A stretch of DNA of 64,000 nt from DATKIY01 sp963726755 (GCA_963726755.1 CAVSDB010000003.1:496001-560000); one strand, 5' to 3'. Numbered from the stretch's first letter, positions 25,963 through 36,861 are shown. Numbers and translations are program-made. Notes: generated by a model not told the origin, from the letters alone.

Positions 25963-28780
25963 CGCTGCTCAAGGAACCCGATTTCGGTACGCCCGCGAAG
26001 GTGAGCGAGACCCTGGTCACGCTTGAGGTCGACGGAGTGCCGGTGACCGTTCCCGAGGGAACCTCGGTCATGCGAGCGGCCGCCGAGGTGGGCCTCAACG
26101 TGCCCAAGCTCTGCGCCACCGACAGCCTCGAGGCGTTCGGCTCCTGCCGACTCTGCGTGGTTGAGATCGACGGCATGCGCGGCACGCCCGCGTCGTGCAC
26201 CACTCCGGTCGCCGCTGGGATGAAGGTTGCGACTCAGACTCCTCGCGTCGCTGACATTCGTCGCGGCGTCATGGAGCTTGTACATCTCTGACCACCCGCT
26301 CGACTGCCTAACGTGCTCGGCCAACGGTGACTGCGAACTGCAGGACATGTCTGGGGTCGTCGGACTGCGCGAGGTTCGGTACGGCTACGAAGGCAAGAAC
26401 CACCTCGACGCCCCGAAGGACCTGAGCAACCCTTACTTCGACTTCGACGAGTCCAAGTGCATCGTCTGTTCGCGCTGTGTACGCGCGTGCGACGAGGTGC
26501 AGGGCACCTTCGCCTTGACCATCCAGGGTCGCGGTTTCGACTCAAAGGTGTCAGCCGGTGTTGGCGAGACCTTCATGGCGTCCGATTGCGTTTCGTGCGG
26601 CGCCTGCGTGCAGGCCTGCCCCACGGCAACCCTGCAAGAACGTTCCGTCGTCGAACTCGGTATGCCGACCCGAAGCGTTCTGACCACGTGCGCCTACTGC
26701 GGCGTCGGCTGCTCGTTCAAGGCCGAGATGCGGGGCGACGAGGTCGTGCGGATGGTGCCGTACAAAGACGGCGGCGCCAACGAGGGTCACTCGTGCGTTA
26801 AGGGACGCTTCGCGTTCGGCTACGCCACCCACCCAGACCGGGTGATGAAGCCGATGATGCGCGAAGCCATCACCGATGACTGGCGCGAGGTCGAGTGGGA
26901 CGAAGCGATCACGTATGTCGGTCGTCGGATGCGCGAGATCCAAGAAGAGCACGGCCAGGGTTCTATCGGCGGCATCACGTCGTCGCGCTGCACCAACGAA
27001 GAGGTCTACGTCGTTCAGAAGATGGTGCGGGCTGCGTTCGGTAACAACAACGTCGACACGTGCGCACGCGTGTGCCACTCACCGACCGGCTATGGACTGA
27101 AGCAGACGTTCGGTACGTCAGCTGGCACGCAGGACTTCAAGTCGGTTGAGAAGTCCGACGTGATGCTGTTGATCGGTGCCAACCCGACTGATGGCCACCC
27201 GGTCTTCGCGTCGCGCATGAAGCAGCGACTTCGCGCTGGCGCCAAACTGATCGTCGTCGACCCACGACGCATCGACCTCGTGCGCACTCCGCACGTCGAG
27301 GCGTCGTACCACCTGCAGTTGGCTCCTGGCACCAACGTCGCCGTCGTCAATGCCATGGCGCACGTCGTCGTGACCGAGGGTTTGGTCGACTACGGAGTTC
27401 GTTGCCGAGCGGTGCGAGGAGTTCGAGCAGTGGGCCGAGTTCATTGCGCGCCCGGAGAACAGTCCTGAAGCCACCGAGACCATCACCGGAGTGCCCGCGC
27501 ATGACCTTCGGGCGGCGGCTCGGATGTATGCGGCCGGACCCAACTCGTCGATCTACTACGGCCTCGGTGTTACCGAGCACAGCCAGGGCTCGACGATGGT
27601 CATGGGCATGGCCAACCTGGCGATGGCCACCGGCAACATCGGGCACGAGGGCGTCGGCGTCAACCCGCTGCGCGGCCAGAACAATGTCCAGGGCTCCTGC
27701 GACATGGGTTCGTTCCCCCACGAACTCCCCGGGTACCGACATGTTTCAGACGACGCCGTCCGCCACGTGTTCGAAGAACTGTGGGGTCAGACGATCCTGG
27801 ACGAGCCAGGACTGCGTATCCCCAACATGTTCGATGCCGCGATCGACGGAACTTTCCGTGCGCTCTACATCCAGGGTGAGGACATCGCGCAGTCCGACCC
27901 GAACACCCGCCACGTCACCGCAGCACTGAGTGCGTTGGACCTGGTTGTCGTTCAGGACCTCTTCCTCAACGAGACCGCCAAGTTCGCGCATGTGTTCCTG
28001 CCCGGTACGTCGTTCCTGGAGAAGGACGGCACTTTCACCAACGCCGAGCGACGCATCAACCGGGTGCGTCCAGTCATGGCTCCCAAGACCGGCAAGCAGG
28101 AGTGGGAGATTGTCTGCGAAGTCGCCCAGGCGATGGGCTACCCCATGACGTACGACACCACTAGCCAGATCATGGATGAGATCGCGTCTGGTCACTCCGA
28201 CGTTCAGCGGAGTCTCGTTCGACCGACTCGACGAACTCGGCAGCATCCAGTGGCCATGCAACGACGCTGCTCCGACTGGGACACCGATCATGCACGAGGA
28301 CGGCTTCGTCCGCGGCAAGGGCCGGTTCATCGAAACCGCGTTCGTGCCGACTCAAGAACGCAGCACTCGCAAGTTCCCGCTTGATCCTGACGACTGGCCG
28401 GATTCTCAGCCAGTACAACGTGGGAGCCCAAACTCGCCGTACCGAGAACGTTCAGTGGCACCGCGAGGACGTGCTGGAGATCCACCCACACGACGCCGAA
28501 GTTCGCGGCATCAACGACGGTGACCTCGTCAGTCTCGCGAGTCGAGTCGGCGAGACCGAGTTGCGTGCCGTCATCGCTGACCGGATGCCGGTTGGTGTCG
28601 TGTACACCACGTTCCACTACCCGGTCACCGGCGCGAACGTGGTAACCACCGAGAACTCCGACTGGGCGACTAACTGTCCCGAGTACAAGGTCACGGCGGT
28701 TCAGGTCGGGCTCAAGCAAGCGGCGCAACGAAGTCAGTTCCGAAGGTGCGGCAACCCCTGCTGAGGTCTTCGCCAAGTGA
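25959..28780 (+). CDS. fdsA: NAD-dependent formate dehydrogenase alpha subunit, five frame breaks
   Basis: The catalytic molybdopterin subunit, which oxidises formate to CO2. In order come a [2Fe-2S] ferredoxin domain (FGSCRLCVVEID), a His/Cys cluster (DHPLDCLTCSANGDCELQ), two [4Fe-4S] motifs (CIVCSRCVRAC and CVSCGACVQAC), the CAYCGVGC cluster and the bis-MGD domain. The active-site residue is cysteine, not selenocysteine (ARVCHSPTGYGL). Single-base insertions near 26283, 27403, 28192, 28420 and 28738 split the gene; every segment keeps family sequence. The restored end is EVFAK, with a TGA that overlaps fdsD. Restored length is about 939 residues. Confidence 0.85.
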
Positions 28781-28996
28781 GCGCGAACCACCGAGCTACC
28801 TAGTGTTCGGCTAGCGAACGACATTGGGGTTCAGTTTCATCACCTGCCCAAAGACGAAGCGGCCGCCGACATCGCCCAGCACATCCAGATGTTCTGGGAC
28901 CCGCGGATGCGGACTCAACTGTTGGGACACATAGCAGCTGGCGGCGAGGGACTCGACGAGCTCGTCATCGCAGCGGCTGACTTACTGCGCAAGTAA
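28777..28996 (+). CDS. fdsD: Formate dehydrogenase delta subunit, one frame break
   Basis: A small accessory protein found at the end of fds operons. After an N terminus MSANHRAT from GTG 28777, one extra base near 28805 leads into VRLANDIGVQFHHLPKDE and then HIQMFWDPRMRTQLLGHI, the diagnostic FdsD motif (FWDPRMR). The stop at 28994-28996 overlaps the ATG of the next gene (TAATG). About 72 residues restored. The operon has no fdsC sulfurtransferase gene between fdsA and fdsD, where it usually lies. Confidence 0.75.
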
Positions 28997-29781
28997 TGCC
29001 CGCTCTGCCGTCCAAGGTCGCCGTCGTAACAGGTGGCGGCACCGGGATCGGACGTGCCACCGCGATCCGACTGGCAGCGGACGGCTACGCAGTCGCGATC
29101 TGCGGACGCCGACCAGAACCGCTCGCTGAAGTCAGCGAGCCAAATCGAGGCCAACGGCGGGCGTTGCCTGACACGTGCCGTGCGATATCCGCGAACCTGA
29201 CGAAGTCACCGGGTTCATCGACCGCGTGCTTTCTGAATTCGAACGGATCGACGTCCTGGTGAACAACGCAGGCGGTCAGTTCGCGGCGCCAGCAGAAGAG
29301 ATCAGCCTCAACGGGTTCCGCGCAGTTCATCGACTCGCTGTCGATGCAACGTGGTCGATGACTCGTGAGGTCGCCACTCGCGCGTTCATCCCGCAGCGGT
29401 CCGGCAACGTGGTGTTCATCGGCTTTAGCCCAAGTCGCGGAATGCCTGAGGTGATGCACGCCTCCTCGGCAAGGGCAGCCGTACAAACGATGGCGACGTC
29501 GCTTGCGCTGGAATGGTCTAAGTACGGCATCCGCTCGAACTGCATCAACGTCGGAACAGTCGCGACCGAGGGACTTGCGCAGTACGACCCCGACGTCGTC
29601 GCAGCAGTGGGCCGACACCATTCCGATGAAGCGATTCGGAACAGCCGACGAGGTAGCTAACGTCATCGCGTTCGTGGTTTCTGATGAGGCGAGTTACGTC
29701 ACCGGATCGGTCCTGACGGTCGACGGTGGTGCTGAGGCATGGGGAGTTGGCGGTAACCCGCCGGACCTCATCGACCAGTAA
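28996..29781 (+). CDS. Short-chain dehydrogenase/reductase, three frame breaks
   Basis: A Rossmann-fold NAD(P)-dependent oxidoreductase of about 261 residues. The cofactor loop TGGGTGIGRATAIRLA is at the N terminus. DVLVNNAGG follows in the next usable frame, and the C-terminal YVTGSVLTVDGG is in the last. Insertions near 29134, 29178 and 29612 separate the frames. The classical YxxxK is absent: the equivalent region reads HASSARAAVQTMATSLALEW, as in some citronellol-dehydrogenase or dienoyl-CoA-reductase-like SDRs. The start overlaps the fdsD stop, so the gene belongs to the fds operon. The substrate is unknown. Confidence 0.75.
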
Positions 29782-30542
29782 CGCGTGGCTCTCGCTTCTC
29801 TTCGAACGCCAGCGCCGCCTCGTCGGCGTCAGCCGTCTGTGCCAGGGCCGCGTATCCCAACTGCTCGATGAGTAGGGCGGCGGCTCTTGACGAGTCCGCC
29901 GCAGCCTCACTCGCCTGTTTGATCGTGCGCACCGCCAACGGCGGTAGCGCAGCCAGCCGCTGAGCACCCGCCATCGCGAATCTCGAGCGACGTGCCGTCG
30001 GCCACCAGTTCTGTGACGAGGCCGTAGTCGTTCGCTTGCGACGCGGTCAGCCGCTCGTGCCAGAGCATGACCTCTTTGGCTCGAGCGGCACCGATCATCC
30101 TGACGAGGCGAGTCAGTCCCCCGCTCGACGGCAGGATCCCTAGAGCCGCCTCAGGCAGGCCGAAGACAGCTGACTCTTCGACGACCCGCACGTCACACGC
30201 CAACGACATCTCGAACCCGCCACCGATGCAGTACCCGTGGATCGCAACAACGGTGGGGATGGGCAGATCCGCCAGAACTTCATAGAGCTGTCCGGACGTT
30301 CGGTAGTACTCCAGGATCGACGCTGGATCCAGACCTCGAAACTCCGTGACGTCTGCCCCTGCGCAGAACGCGCGACCCTCGCCGTGAATAACGAGCGCAC
30401 CCGCGTCAGCGACCAAGGACCCGGTCAACGCAGCGAGCAGTTGATCCTCGACCTCAGCGGAGAGAGCGTTCAGTTTGTCCGGACGATTCAACGTGAGAAC
30501 CGCGATCGAACCGTCCTTGCGCAATTGAACAAATCCGGCCAT
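29768..30542 (-). CDS. Enoyl-CoA hydratase/isomerase family protein, one frame break
   Basis: A crotonase-fold enzyme acting on acyl-CoA thioesters. The oxyanion-hole motifs are GRAFCAGADVTEF near residue 60 and IHGYCIGGGFEMSLACD near residue 105. The glutamate in GLPEAALGILPSSGG is in the usual catalytic place. The final 68 residues (AGAQRLAALPPLAVRTIKQA onward) follow after one extra base near 29975. The ATG at 30542 has AGGA upstream. It converges with the SDR gene and overlaps its end by 14 bases. The pathway cannot be fixed; an aliphatic or terpenoid acyl-CoA is possible. Confidence 0.85.
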
Positions 30543-30576
30543 GCAGCAATCCTGCCGCACCTAGAGACTGGATCGA

Positions 30577-32583
30577 TCATTGGACCTTGGTGTTCGGTGG
30601 TGGAGCTATCTGCCGCACGTAGTCGTCCAAGTTGTTCGCCGCCGCAATTCGTTCAGCGTCACTCGGTGGTTGGTCTGAGTAACACGCCCGCTCAACCGTC
30701 GCGAGAGCGACTCGTTGGTCTGCCGGAATTACGGATGCCCACTCGACGGGAGTCTGCGAGGGTTTACTGCCTCGACCACGCCGAGCCATGACGCGTTCAA
30801 GGCGCCCGAAGGCGGCAATTGGCTCGGGCGGATCTGCAGTTGCCCAGTCAGTCGGGTCGGACACCGGCTGCTGCTTAGGCTTGTTCGATCGGAACCTGCG
30901 CCAAGCGATCACCAAAATGACCAGACCGACGAGAACACTCACACCTAGGGCAATCCGCAGCCGTTGGTTGTCGAGCAACGACTTGACCGCGTCTTCAACT
31001 TTGGTCACCACGTTCGTCGACGGCGGGATGACGACTGCGCCGGCGGTGGGATCGCTTCGGACCCAGCCAGTTCCAGGGACCCAGAACTCAACCCACGCAT
31101 GCGCATCGGTTCCCTTGAACAACCTGGTGCCGTGATCGGTAATGCTCCCCCCGACAAAACCAGTGGCCAGTCGAGCGGGGATGCCAACCGCTCGGAGCAG
31201 AACGGTCTCAGCTGAGGCAAAGTGCTCGCAGAACCCGAGGTGTGACTCAAAGAGAAAGTAGTCGACCGGATCGACGTTGGCCGGCGGCACCGGCGCATCC
31301 AGTTGATACTTCTCATTCGCACGCAAATACTGCTCGACGTTGGCAACTACTTGCTGCCCATCCGTTGAGCCAGCTGCCAGCGACTGCGCAAGTCCCCTGA
31401 CACGGTCAGGTAGGTCTCCGGGAAGGGCAGTGAACGCCCAACCAGCCGTTGGGGCAGGCACGTTGGAACCATCGCTATGCAGATGACCGCTCGCTGGCGT
31501 CGTCGTCGACCAGACGGTGTAGTCAACCGGATGGTCAATGAACGCCATGCCACCGTTGCTCACGTGATAGGTCCGCGCGGATGAGTTCAGCGCCACGATG
31601 TCTCCTGGCGCCAAGATGGCACCGAGATAGTCCGGCAAGAGTGTGACGTCGTACCTGGACGTCGTGGTCCAGTCCCCGCTCACCCCCAGGTCGGGTTGAT
31701 CGAGTTGTACAAGGCCCGGGGGATTGGCGGTGGGCACATCGGTAGCCAACTCAGACCATTGACCCGCGCTGTACACATCCAACATCGCCGACCGCCAATA
31801 CGTGGGCGAGTTCGCCGGCACCTCGACCAGTGGTTCGTCCCCCAATTTCCCCCGAGACCGAAGGTCCAAGTTGCCGTCTGCATAGTTGAGAGCATCCCTG
31901 GGAACTGCTGCTTGGTCGTCGCCACCTGGAGCAGTGGCATGACTCAAATGGGGCAACAACGGAGCGCTTGCTGGGGGCGGTATCGAGGGGATCAACAAGA
32001 ACACAGCCACTCCACAGATGAGGGCGAGCGTGAGGGTGCCCGCGACCTGGCGATCGAGTCGCATGAGCTCCCACTGTCGCCCCTCCACCGTGGCGACCGG
32101 CTCAGTCGGCTCAACTTCAGGAAGTTGAACGATGCAGATGAGCGTGACGAGCGCGGCCGCCCACCCAAGTACGACGACGAGAAAGAAGCTGGCCACCGGA
32201 GACTCGCCGCCGGCCACCACCAACATGAAGACCGCTTGAATCAATCCGACGAGTTGGTCGCGCTTGGATTGCATGGTCAGTGCTTGCGCGATCGCGGTTG
32301 CGACAAGAACTCCGCCAAGAAGCGAATAGACGTCGTCAGCACTCGACAGTGCACGTTCGGCTACAACCAAGCCCGCAACCACGAGAACACCTACTGCGAG
32401 CCAGCGCCGTACTGGCGCTGCCAAGTGTGAACCACCGAGGGGCCCTACCCAATAGCTTGCACCGAGCAACCCGAGTGCAATCAGGGCAGCGGCTGGCGGC
32501 AACAACCCGCCAACGGCCAGCGCCAGCACGCCGAGCGCTCCGGTGATCGCCAGACCTATGGCGGCGCCTTTCGATCGGGTCAC
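30577..32583 (-). CDS. TgpA-type transglutaminase-like membrane protein
   Basis: A protein of about 668 residues with a block of N-terminal membrane helices, a long extracytoplasmic region and a transglutaminase/papain-like core. The triad is visible as Cys in LGFCEHFASAETVLLRAVG, His in GTDAHAWVEFWVPGTGW and Asp in RSDPTAG. A further membrane helix and a DUF4129-like cytoplasmic tail end the protein. The GTG start at 32583 overlaps the DUF58 stop (GTGA); the 33 codons upstream of it fall inside DUF58 and are rejected. MoxR-DUF58-transglutaminase is a well-known linked trio of unknown substrate, probably envelope-related. Confidence 0.88.
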   Translation of the reverse strand: MTRSKGAAIGLAITGALGVLALAVGGLLPPAAALIALGLLGASYWVGPLGGSHLAAPVRRWLAVGVLVVAGLVVAERALSSADDVYSLLGGVLVATAIAQALTMQSKRDQLVGLIQAVFMLVVAGGESPVASFFLVVVLGWAAALVTLICIVQLPEVEPTEPVATVEGRQWELMRLDRQVAGTLTLALICGVAVFLLIPSIPPPASAPLLPHLSHATAPGGDDQAAVPRDALNYADGNLDLRSRGKLGDEPLVEVPANSPTYWRSAMLDVYSAGQWSELATDVPTANPPGLVQLDQPDLGVSGDWTTTSRYDVTLLPDYLGAILAPGDIVALNSSARTYHVSNGGMAFIDHPVDYTVWSTTTPASGHLHSDGSNVPAPTAGWAFTALPGDLPDRVRGLAQSLAAGSTDGQQVVANVEQYLRANEKYQLDAPVPPANVDPVDYFLFESHLGFCEHFASAETVLLRAVGIPARLATGFVGGSITDHGTRLFKGTDAHAWVEFWVPGTGWVRSDPTAGAVVIPPSTNVVTKVEDAVKSLLDNQRLRIALGVSVLVGLVILVIAWRRFRSNKPKQQPVSDPTDWATADPPEPIAAFGRLERVMARRGRGSKPSQTPVEWASVIPADQRVALATVERACYSDQPPSDAERIAAANNLDDYVRQIAPPPNTKVQ

Positions 32584-33690
32584 CGACGACCGCCAACTGC
32601 AACTGCCGGTACAGGCTTGTCTTCGACGAGCGTGCAGCGGACCCCACATCGACCCGCAATACCGGCGACTCGCTCCCACCAAGGAAGTGAGAGTTCACCG
32701 GCTATGGCGAATCGAACGTCATCATCGCCACCCATCTCAAGGAACAACTGCTCGATCAGGGCATCGCGAGGTCGGTCTGGAGTGTCTACTCGGGCACACC
32801 AGTCAAGAATGTCGGTGCGGGTCCCCCCGGTGAGCGGGAGCAAGCCAACCTGCGCGCCACCGAGCGTGACCCGCCGACCTTGCTGTTGCGAGGCAAGTGC
32901 CGTGGCAGCAACCAGCGCCACCGTGGGCTCAGGCATCGGAGTTTCACCATCGCCGATCACAACAATCAGCAAGTCGTCGGCACGCGGTTGCGCGCGCTCG
33001 ACGACGACGAACTGACCGCGGCGTGCACTGCTTCGCCAATGAACATCACCGAACCGGGTCTCCAGCCCGCCACTCACGAAGGGCGAAAGCTTCCGAACCT
33101 GATCGATCCACTCGCCGACCCGGCCGCTCGCCGTCCCCACTCGGGTATCGCTCGACCTCCACTCGCGAGACCCGCGGATGAACCACCAACGACCGTTCAC
33201 ACTCGGCTTGAATCTTCGCCCGGTTCAGACCCATCCAGTCCGTCCACGTCAATGAAAGGGCGTGGACATCGACGGCTGTTCGACGGATGGCCTCTCGCTT
33301 GACGCTGGGTAACGCCACCCCTCCGGGCGGAATGGGAGGGATAGCCGCACCGAACGGTACGAATCCTTCGGTCTCCACTTCGAGCCAGGCTCGTGGGGTC
33401 CACAGCGAGCTGTCGTTGTGGAGGTGAAATTGATGCTCGGGTGCGTCACCGAGAGCACAGCGCGAGGGTGCAATGAAGCAGACGCGAGAGGCACCGAAGG
33501 TACGCGGGATGGTCAATCGAGCAGCGATCCTCGCTCCCAGGAACAACGACCCGAACAGCAACACCCAGCGGTGGTCCGAAACCGAACCAACCGCGATCAA
33601 CCCCATACCGATCGCCACAACTGCCCAACCCAGGGGCGTCGAGGTTGCCCTCCGGCTCGACCAGGCGTTCGCGAACGCGGTCTCAGACAC
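32580..33690 (-). CDS. DUF58 domain protein, one frame break
   Basis: A partner of MoxR AAA+ ATPases with a von-Willebrand-like fold. The N-terminal part has two membrane helices (GWAVVAIGMGLIAVGS and WVLLFGSLFLGARIAA) and an immunoglobulin-like stretch. The DUF58 signature follows: FALREWRAGDP in one frame and FGDVHWRSSARRGQFVVVE in the next, joined by removing one base near 33052. The gene starts at GTG 33690, two bases after moxR, and overlaps the transglutaminase gene by GTGA. Restored length is about 370 residues. Confidence 0.86.
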
Positions 33691-33692
33691 GA

Positions 33693-34662
33693 TTACGAAA
33701 GCAGGGGTACAGGTGTGCGCTGTACCAAGTCGGCAATGACCGTCTCAGCTGACGTTTCCAGTGATTGGGTAACCACCCGATGGCCAAGAACCGACACTGC
33801 CACGGCCTTCACATCTGCTGGCGATACGTAGTCGAAACCATGCAACGCTGCTGCACCCTGGGCGACACGAACGAGCGTGATCGCAGCGCGTGGGCTGGCG
33901 CCAGTCGCCAGCGACGGGATCTCGCGCGTCGCGCGCACCAGACCGACCGCGTAGGAAAGTACGGCGTCAGCCACATACGTCTGGCGGACCTGCTCCTGGC
34001 AACTCAGCAGCTCAGTTGCGGCCACGACTGGGCTTAGCGCCTCGACTGTTGGTCGCACCAGTTGTTCGCGTACTACCAGCAACTCTTCAGCTGTCGCTCA
34101 GGTGGCCGAGGTTGACACACACGGCGAATCGATCGAGTTGGCTTTCGGGAAGGCGATACGTGCCGTACTGGTCGATGGGGTTTTGCGTCGCAACCAGGAA
34201 GAATGGCCGGGGAACCGGATGACTGGTTCTGTCTACGGTGACGGCCTGCTCTTCCATAACTTCTAAGAACGCAGACTGGGTACGCGGTGGAGTCCGGTTG
34301 ATCTCGTCGACAAGCAGCACGTTCGTGAAGATCGGTCCCGGGACGAAACTGAACGCGGCCCGGGATTGGTCCCAAACGTTCGAACCGGTGATATCCGAGG
34401 GAAGCAGGTCGGCCGTCCCCTGTACCCGTCGAAAATCTCCCCCGATCGACGCCGCCAGTGCACGAGCCAGCGTGGTCTTACCGGTTCCGGGGACGTCCTC
34501 GATGAGGACGTGGCCCCCAGCCAGCAAGGTCGCAACGATGAGTTCCACCGCCGCATCGTGGCCACGAACCACTCGACGAACGTTGGTCACCAGTCCCGAG
34601 GCGACCTCGAGCACCCGTTCGCGGGTAGCCGAAGTCGGCGCGGCGACAGTCGTGGCAGTCAT
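33693..34662 (-). CDS. moxR: MoxR family AAA+ ATPase, one frame break
   Basis: A chaperone-like ATPase that works with DUF58 partners. Walker A is GHVLIEDVPGTGKTTLARAL near residue 58, Walker B is NVLLVDEINRTPP near residue 112, and sensor 1 is FFLVATQNPIDQYGTYRLPE. The C-terminal lid begins after one extra base near 34095 (VVREQLVRPTVEAL) and includes ATGASPRAAITLVRVAQ, the sensor 2 helix. The ATG at 34662 is preceded by GAGAGG; an upstream extension is unsupported. First gene of the moxR-DUF58-transglutaminase operon. Confidence 0.9.
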
Positions 34663-34724
34663 TCGCCATCCTCTCGGCGGGGCATCCCCTCTACTTCGAC
34701 CGCTCAATCCCCCGTCTGAAGGCC

Positions 34725-35283
34725 CTAGCGGCAGGCTCCCCAAAGCCCTCGGCCCTGACTGGCCGCCGAGATCTCCGCCTGCTGCAGCCGCCGCTGCCAG
34801 GCGTAGGGCGCGTCGTAGGTGTACTCCTCGGCGTAGCCGAGCCGAACCGCCACCTCATTGAACAACCGAGGATGGCGGCCCCGGCCTTGCCAGATGTAGG
34901 CCAGGGTTCGCCCGTAGTAGTCCACGCGGCCCTGCGTAGGGTCGAATTCGAGCGTGACGTGATCGCCGAGCAGCCGGCGGTCTGCGAACGCCGTGGCCTC
35001 AGGTCCGAAGCATTCGACGGGCTGAAATGGCTGAACCGTCTCGGGGCTGTCGATCCCAATGAGCCTCACCCGCAGCGTACGGCGGTTGTGCGTTAGCGTC
35101 GACCGTGTCTCCGTCGACCACGTGGGTCACGAGCCAGCCCTGGCTCACTGGACCCTTCGACTCGATGGTGTGAATCCACGGAGGCGGACCAAACGCACTT
35201 CTACCCGCTTCCGGTTTCGCGCTGCAGCCACTCACCATCACGCACATGAGTAGCGCGGCCACCAGCGCAGTGAAGCTACGACT
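34725..35283 (-). CDS. Secreted thermonuclease-like lipoprotein (SNase fold), one frame break
   Basis: A lipoprotein signal with lipobox VSGC (MSRSFTALVAALLMCVMVSGC) leads into a staphylococcal-nuclease-like domain. THVVDGDTVDAN lies in the first frame. RLIGIDSPETVQPF, DYYGRTLAYIW and the end lie in the second, joined by removing one base near 35080. The catalytic Arg, Asp, Glu and the second Arg of SNase are all present. About 185 residues restored. It probably degrades extracellular nucleic acid at the cell surface. It lies between moxR and a second lipoprotein gene on the same strand. Confidence 0.85.
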
Positions 35284-35307
35284 CATTGGCCCCACGGTCG
35301 GTAAACG

Positions 35308-36861
35308 TCAGCCGTCGCCAGGCTCAACTTGGAAGTCGGTTCCCGCTAGATCGACGTAACTGTCGTCTTGCAACAGGTAGACGGTGTACTTGCCTGGACT
35401 TAACGGCCAGGACCCTTCTGCGTTGTCGTCGAGGGTGGCCTGGCCCTGCACTGTCGCGTGGGTGTACGTGTACAGCAGGTAACCACCGTCCGCCGGGTCC
35501 GCACCGCGTGGGTAGACGCCGAGCCAGTCCCAGCGATTGCCTGGCGCGTTCTCCCACTTGACCTCGATCGGGTCACCAGGGGCAAACATCTTCTTGTCCG
35601 TCGTAATTGTCGGCGGCGTACCCGATTCGACCAACCAGAATCGCGTCCACGCTAACTCCTGGTCGTCGGATGACGTCAAGACGATGTCGTAGTCCCCGGC
35701 CGGAAGGTTTGCTGTCGGCAACTGCCACTGGCCCGTTGTTGGGGAAACGTCGGTCGTCAACACCGCGTCCGCGACCTCGCCTCCCCGCGGTATCAATGAC
35801 ACCTTTGCGGCGTTGCCGTCAGTCGCGTTGTAGTCCACCTGTCGAACTTGACCGACCTCGCCGAGTCGCTGATCAATCGACACGATCGTTGGCGCCTGCC
35901 CCAGCTTGACTTCATACGTACCGACCACTGCTCGGTGGTCGCCTGGCCACGGTGAGACTGAGATATCTGAATACTCAGACTTACGCTCGCCGACGATGCT
36001 CATTTGGGTGGTGGTGATGTCGCCGCCGGTGTAAATGAAGTCAATTCGATCCGCTGGACGGCCGTTGGGACCTGGGTTGTATCCCCGAACCCAGGGGCGG
36101 CTGGCTGGCCAGGTCAAACCCTGATCGGCAACGGGATCGGGGTAGAGCGACCGGTAACTGTCGACGAACCCCGCGTCAGCGGCTGCGACGCTGGTCGGCC
36201 ATCGCAGCGGATAGGCAACTTGTTCCCGAAGGCCGACCGCTTGCTCGGTCCAATCCAGGTGTGACGGTGAGTTGAAGTCGCCGAGGACGAAAGCGGGGAT
36301 GCCATCAGCCACGTAGCCTTTTGCCTCGTCCAGAATCGGTTCGAGTTCGGCGAGCCGCCCCTCTTTTTCGAGCCGCATCATGTCGTCGGCACTCGTGCCA
36401 GCCAGCACCTTGTTCGGGCCGTAACCCGTAGACGATAGGTGCACGTTGAGCATCGCAAACACTTGTCCAGGAGTCGGCTGCACTAGGACGGCGTGCGAAG
36501 CCTGGTCCTGCGGAGTGAGCAGCGGATACTTCGACACCACCTGGGTGCGGACGTCGTAGTACGTCCACCCCAAGTCCTTGGCGATCGCTGGCATGTTGCC
36601 ATAGCCCTCTTGAATCGCGACGACGTCAGCATCAGCGGCTTCGATGGCCTTGCTCACGCTGTTGAAGTCAACGCCCATCCCGCCGTATTCGATATTGAAC
36701 GACATCACGTTGATGGACGTCGGCGAATCAGAAGTTGGAGAACCAGACGCAGACCCGGTCAGTCCCGCGGACTCTTGCCCTTCATCGTTGGACGTACAGC
36801 CGGCCGCCAGCAATGCCGTCGAGACAACCAGCAATACCCAACGTGTACCCCGTCGCCCCAT
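35308..36861 (-). CDS. Endonuclease/exonuclease/phosphatase-family lipoprotein
   Basis: A 517-residue exported protein with lipobox LAAGC and a Gly/Ser/Thr-rich linker. Its metal-dependent EEP domain shows VMSFNIEYGG, VAIQEGYG, NVHLSS, LGDFNSPSHLDW and the final GDHRAVVGTYE. The catalytic Asn, Glu, Asp and His are in these motifs. Two beta-sandwich-like regions follow, the last resembling domains that bind surfaces (FAPGDPIEVKWENAPGNRWDW). The ATG at 36861 puts the signal peptide at the N terminus; a GTG at 36912 would add 17 residues. The substrate may be DNA, a phosphodiester or a lipid head group. Confidence 0.82.
   Translation of the reverse strand: MGRRGTRWVLLVVSTALLAAGCTSNDEGQESAGLTGSASGSPTSDSPTSINVMSFNIEYGGMGVDFNSVSKAIEAADADVVAIQEGYGNMPAIAKDLGWTYYDVRTQVVSKYPLLTPQDQASHAVLVQPTPGQVFAMLNVHLSSTGYGPNKVLAGTSADDMMRLEKEGRLAELEPILDEAKGYVADGIPAFVLGDFNSPSHLDWTEQAVGLREQVAYPLRWPTSVAAADAGFVDSYRSLYPDPVADQGLTWPASRPWVRGYNPGPNGRPADRIDFIYTGGDITTTQMSIVGERKSEYSDISVSPWPGDHRAVVGTYEVKLGQAPTIVSIDQRLGEVGQVRQVDYNATDGNAAKVSLIPRGGEVADAVLTTDVSPTTGQWQLPTANLPAGDYDIVLTSSDDQELAWTRFWLVESGTPPTITTDKKMFAPGDPIEVKWENAPGNRWDWLGVYPRGADPADGGYLLYTYTHATVQGQATLDDNAEGSWPLSPGKYTVYLLQDDSYVDLAGTDFQVEPGDG

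Noticed and set aside
27040..27110. Selenocysteine-containing formate dehydrogenase
   Set aside because: The active-site codon is a plain cysteine codon in ARVCHSPT; there is no in-frame TGA at that place.
24390..29781. Programmed +1 frameshifting as the cause of the frame breaks
   Set aside because: No common slippery codon, stop or stimulatory structure recurs at the sites, and tmk would need it too.
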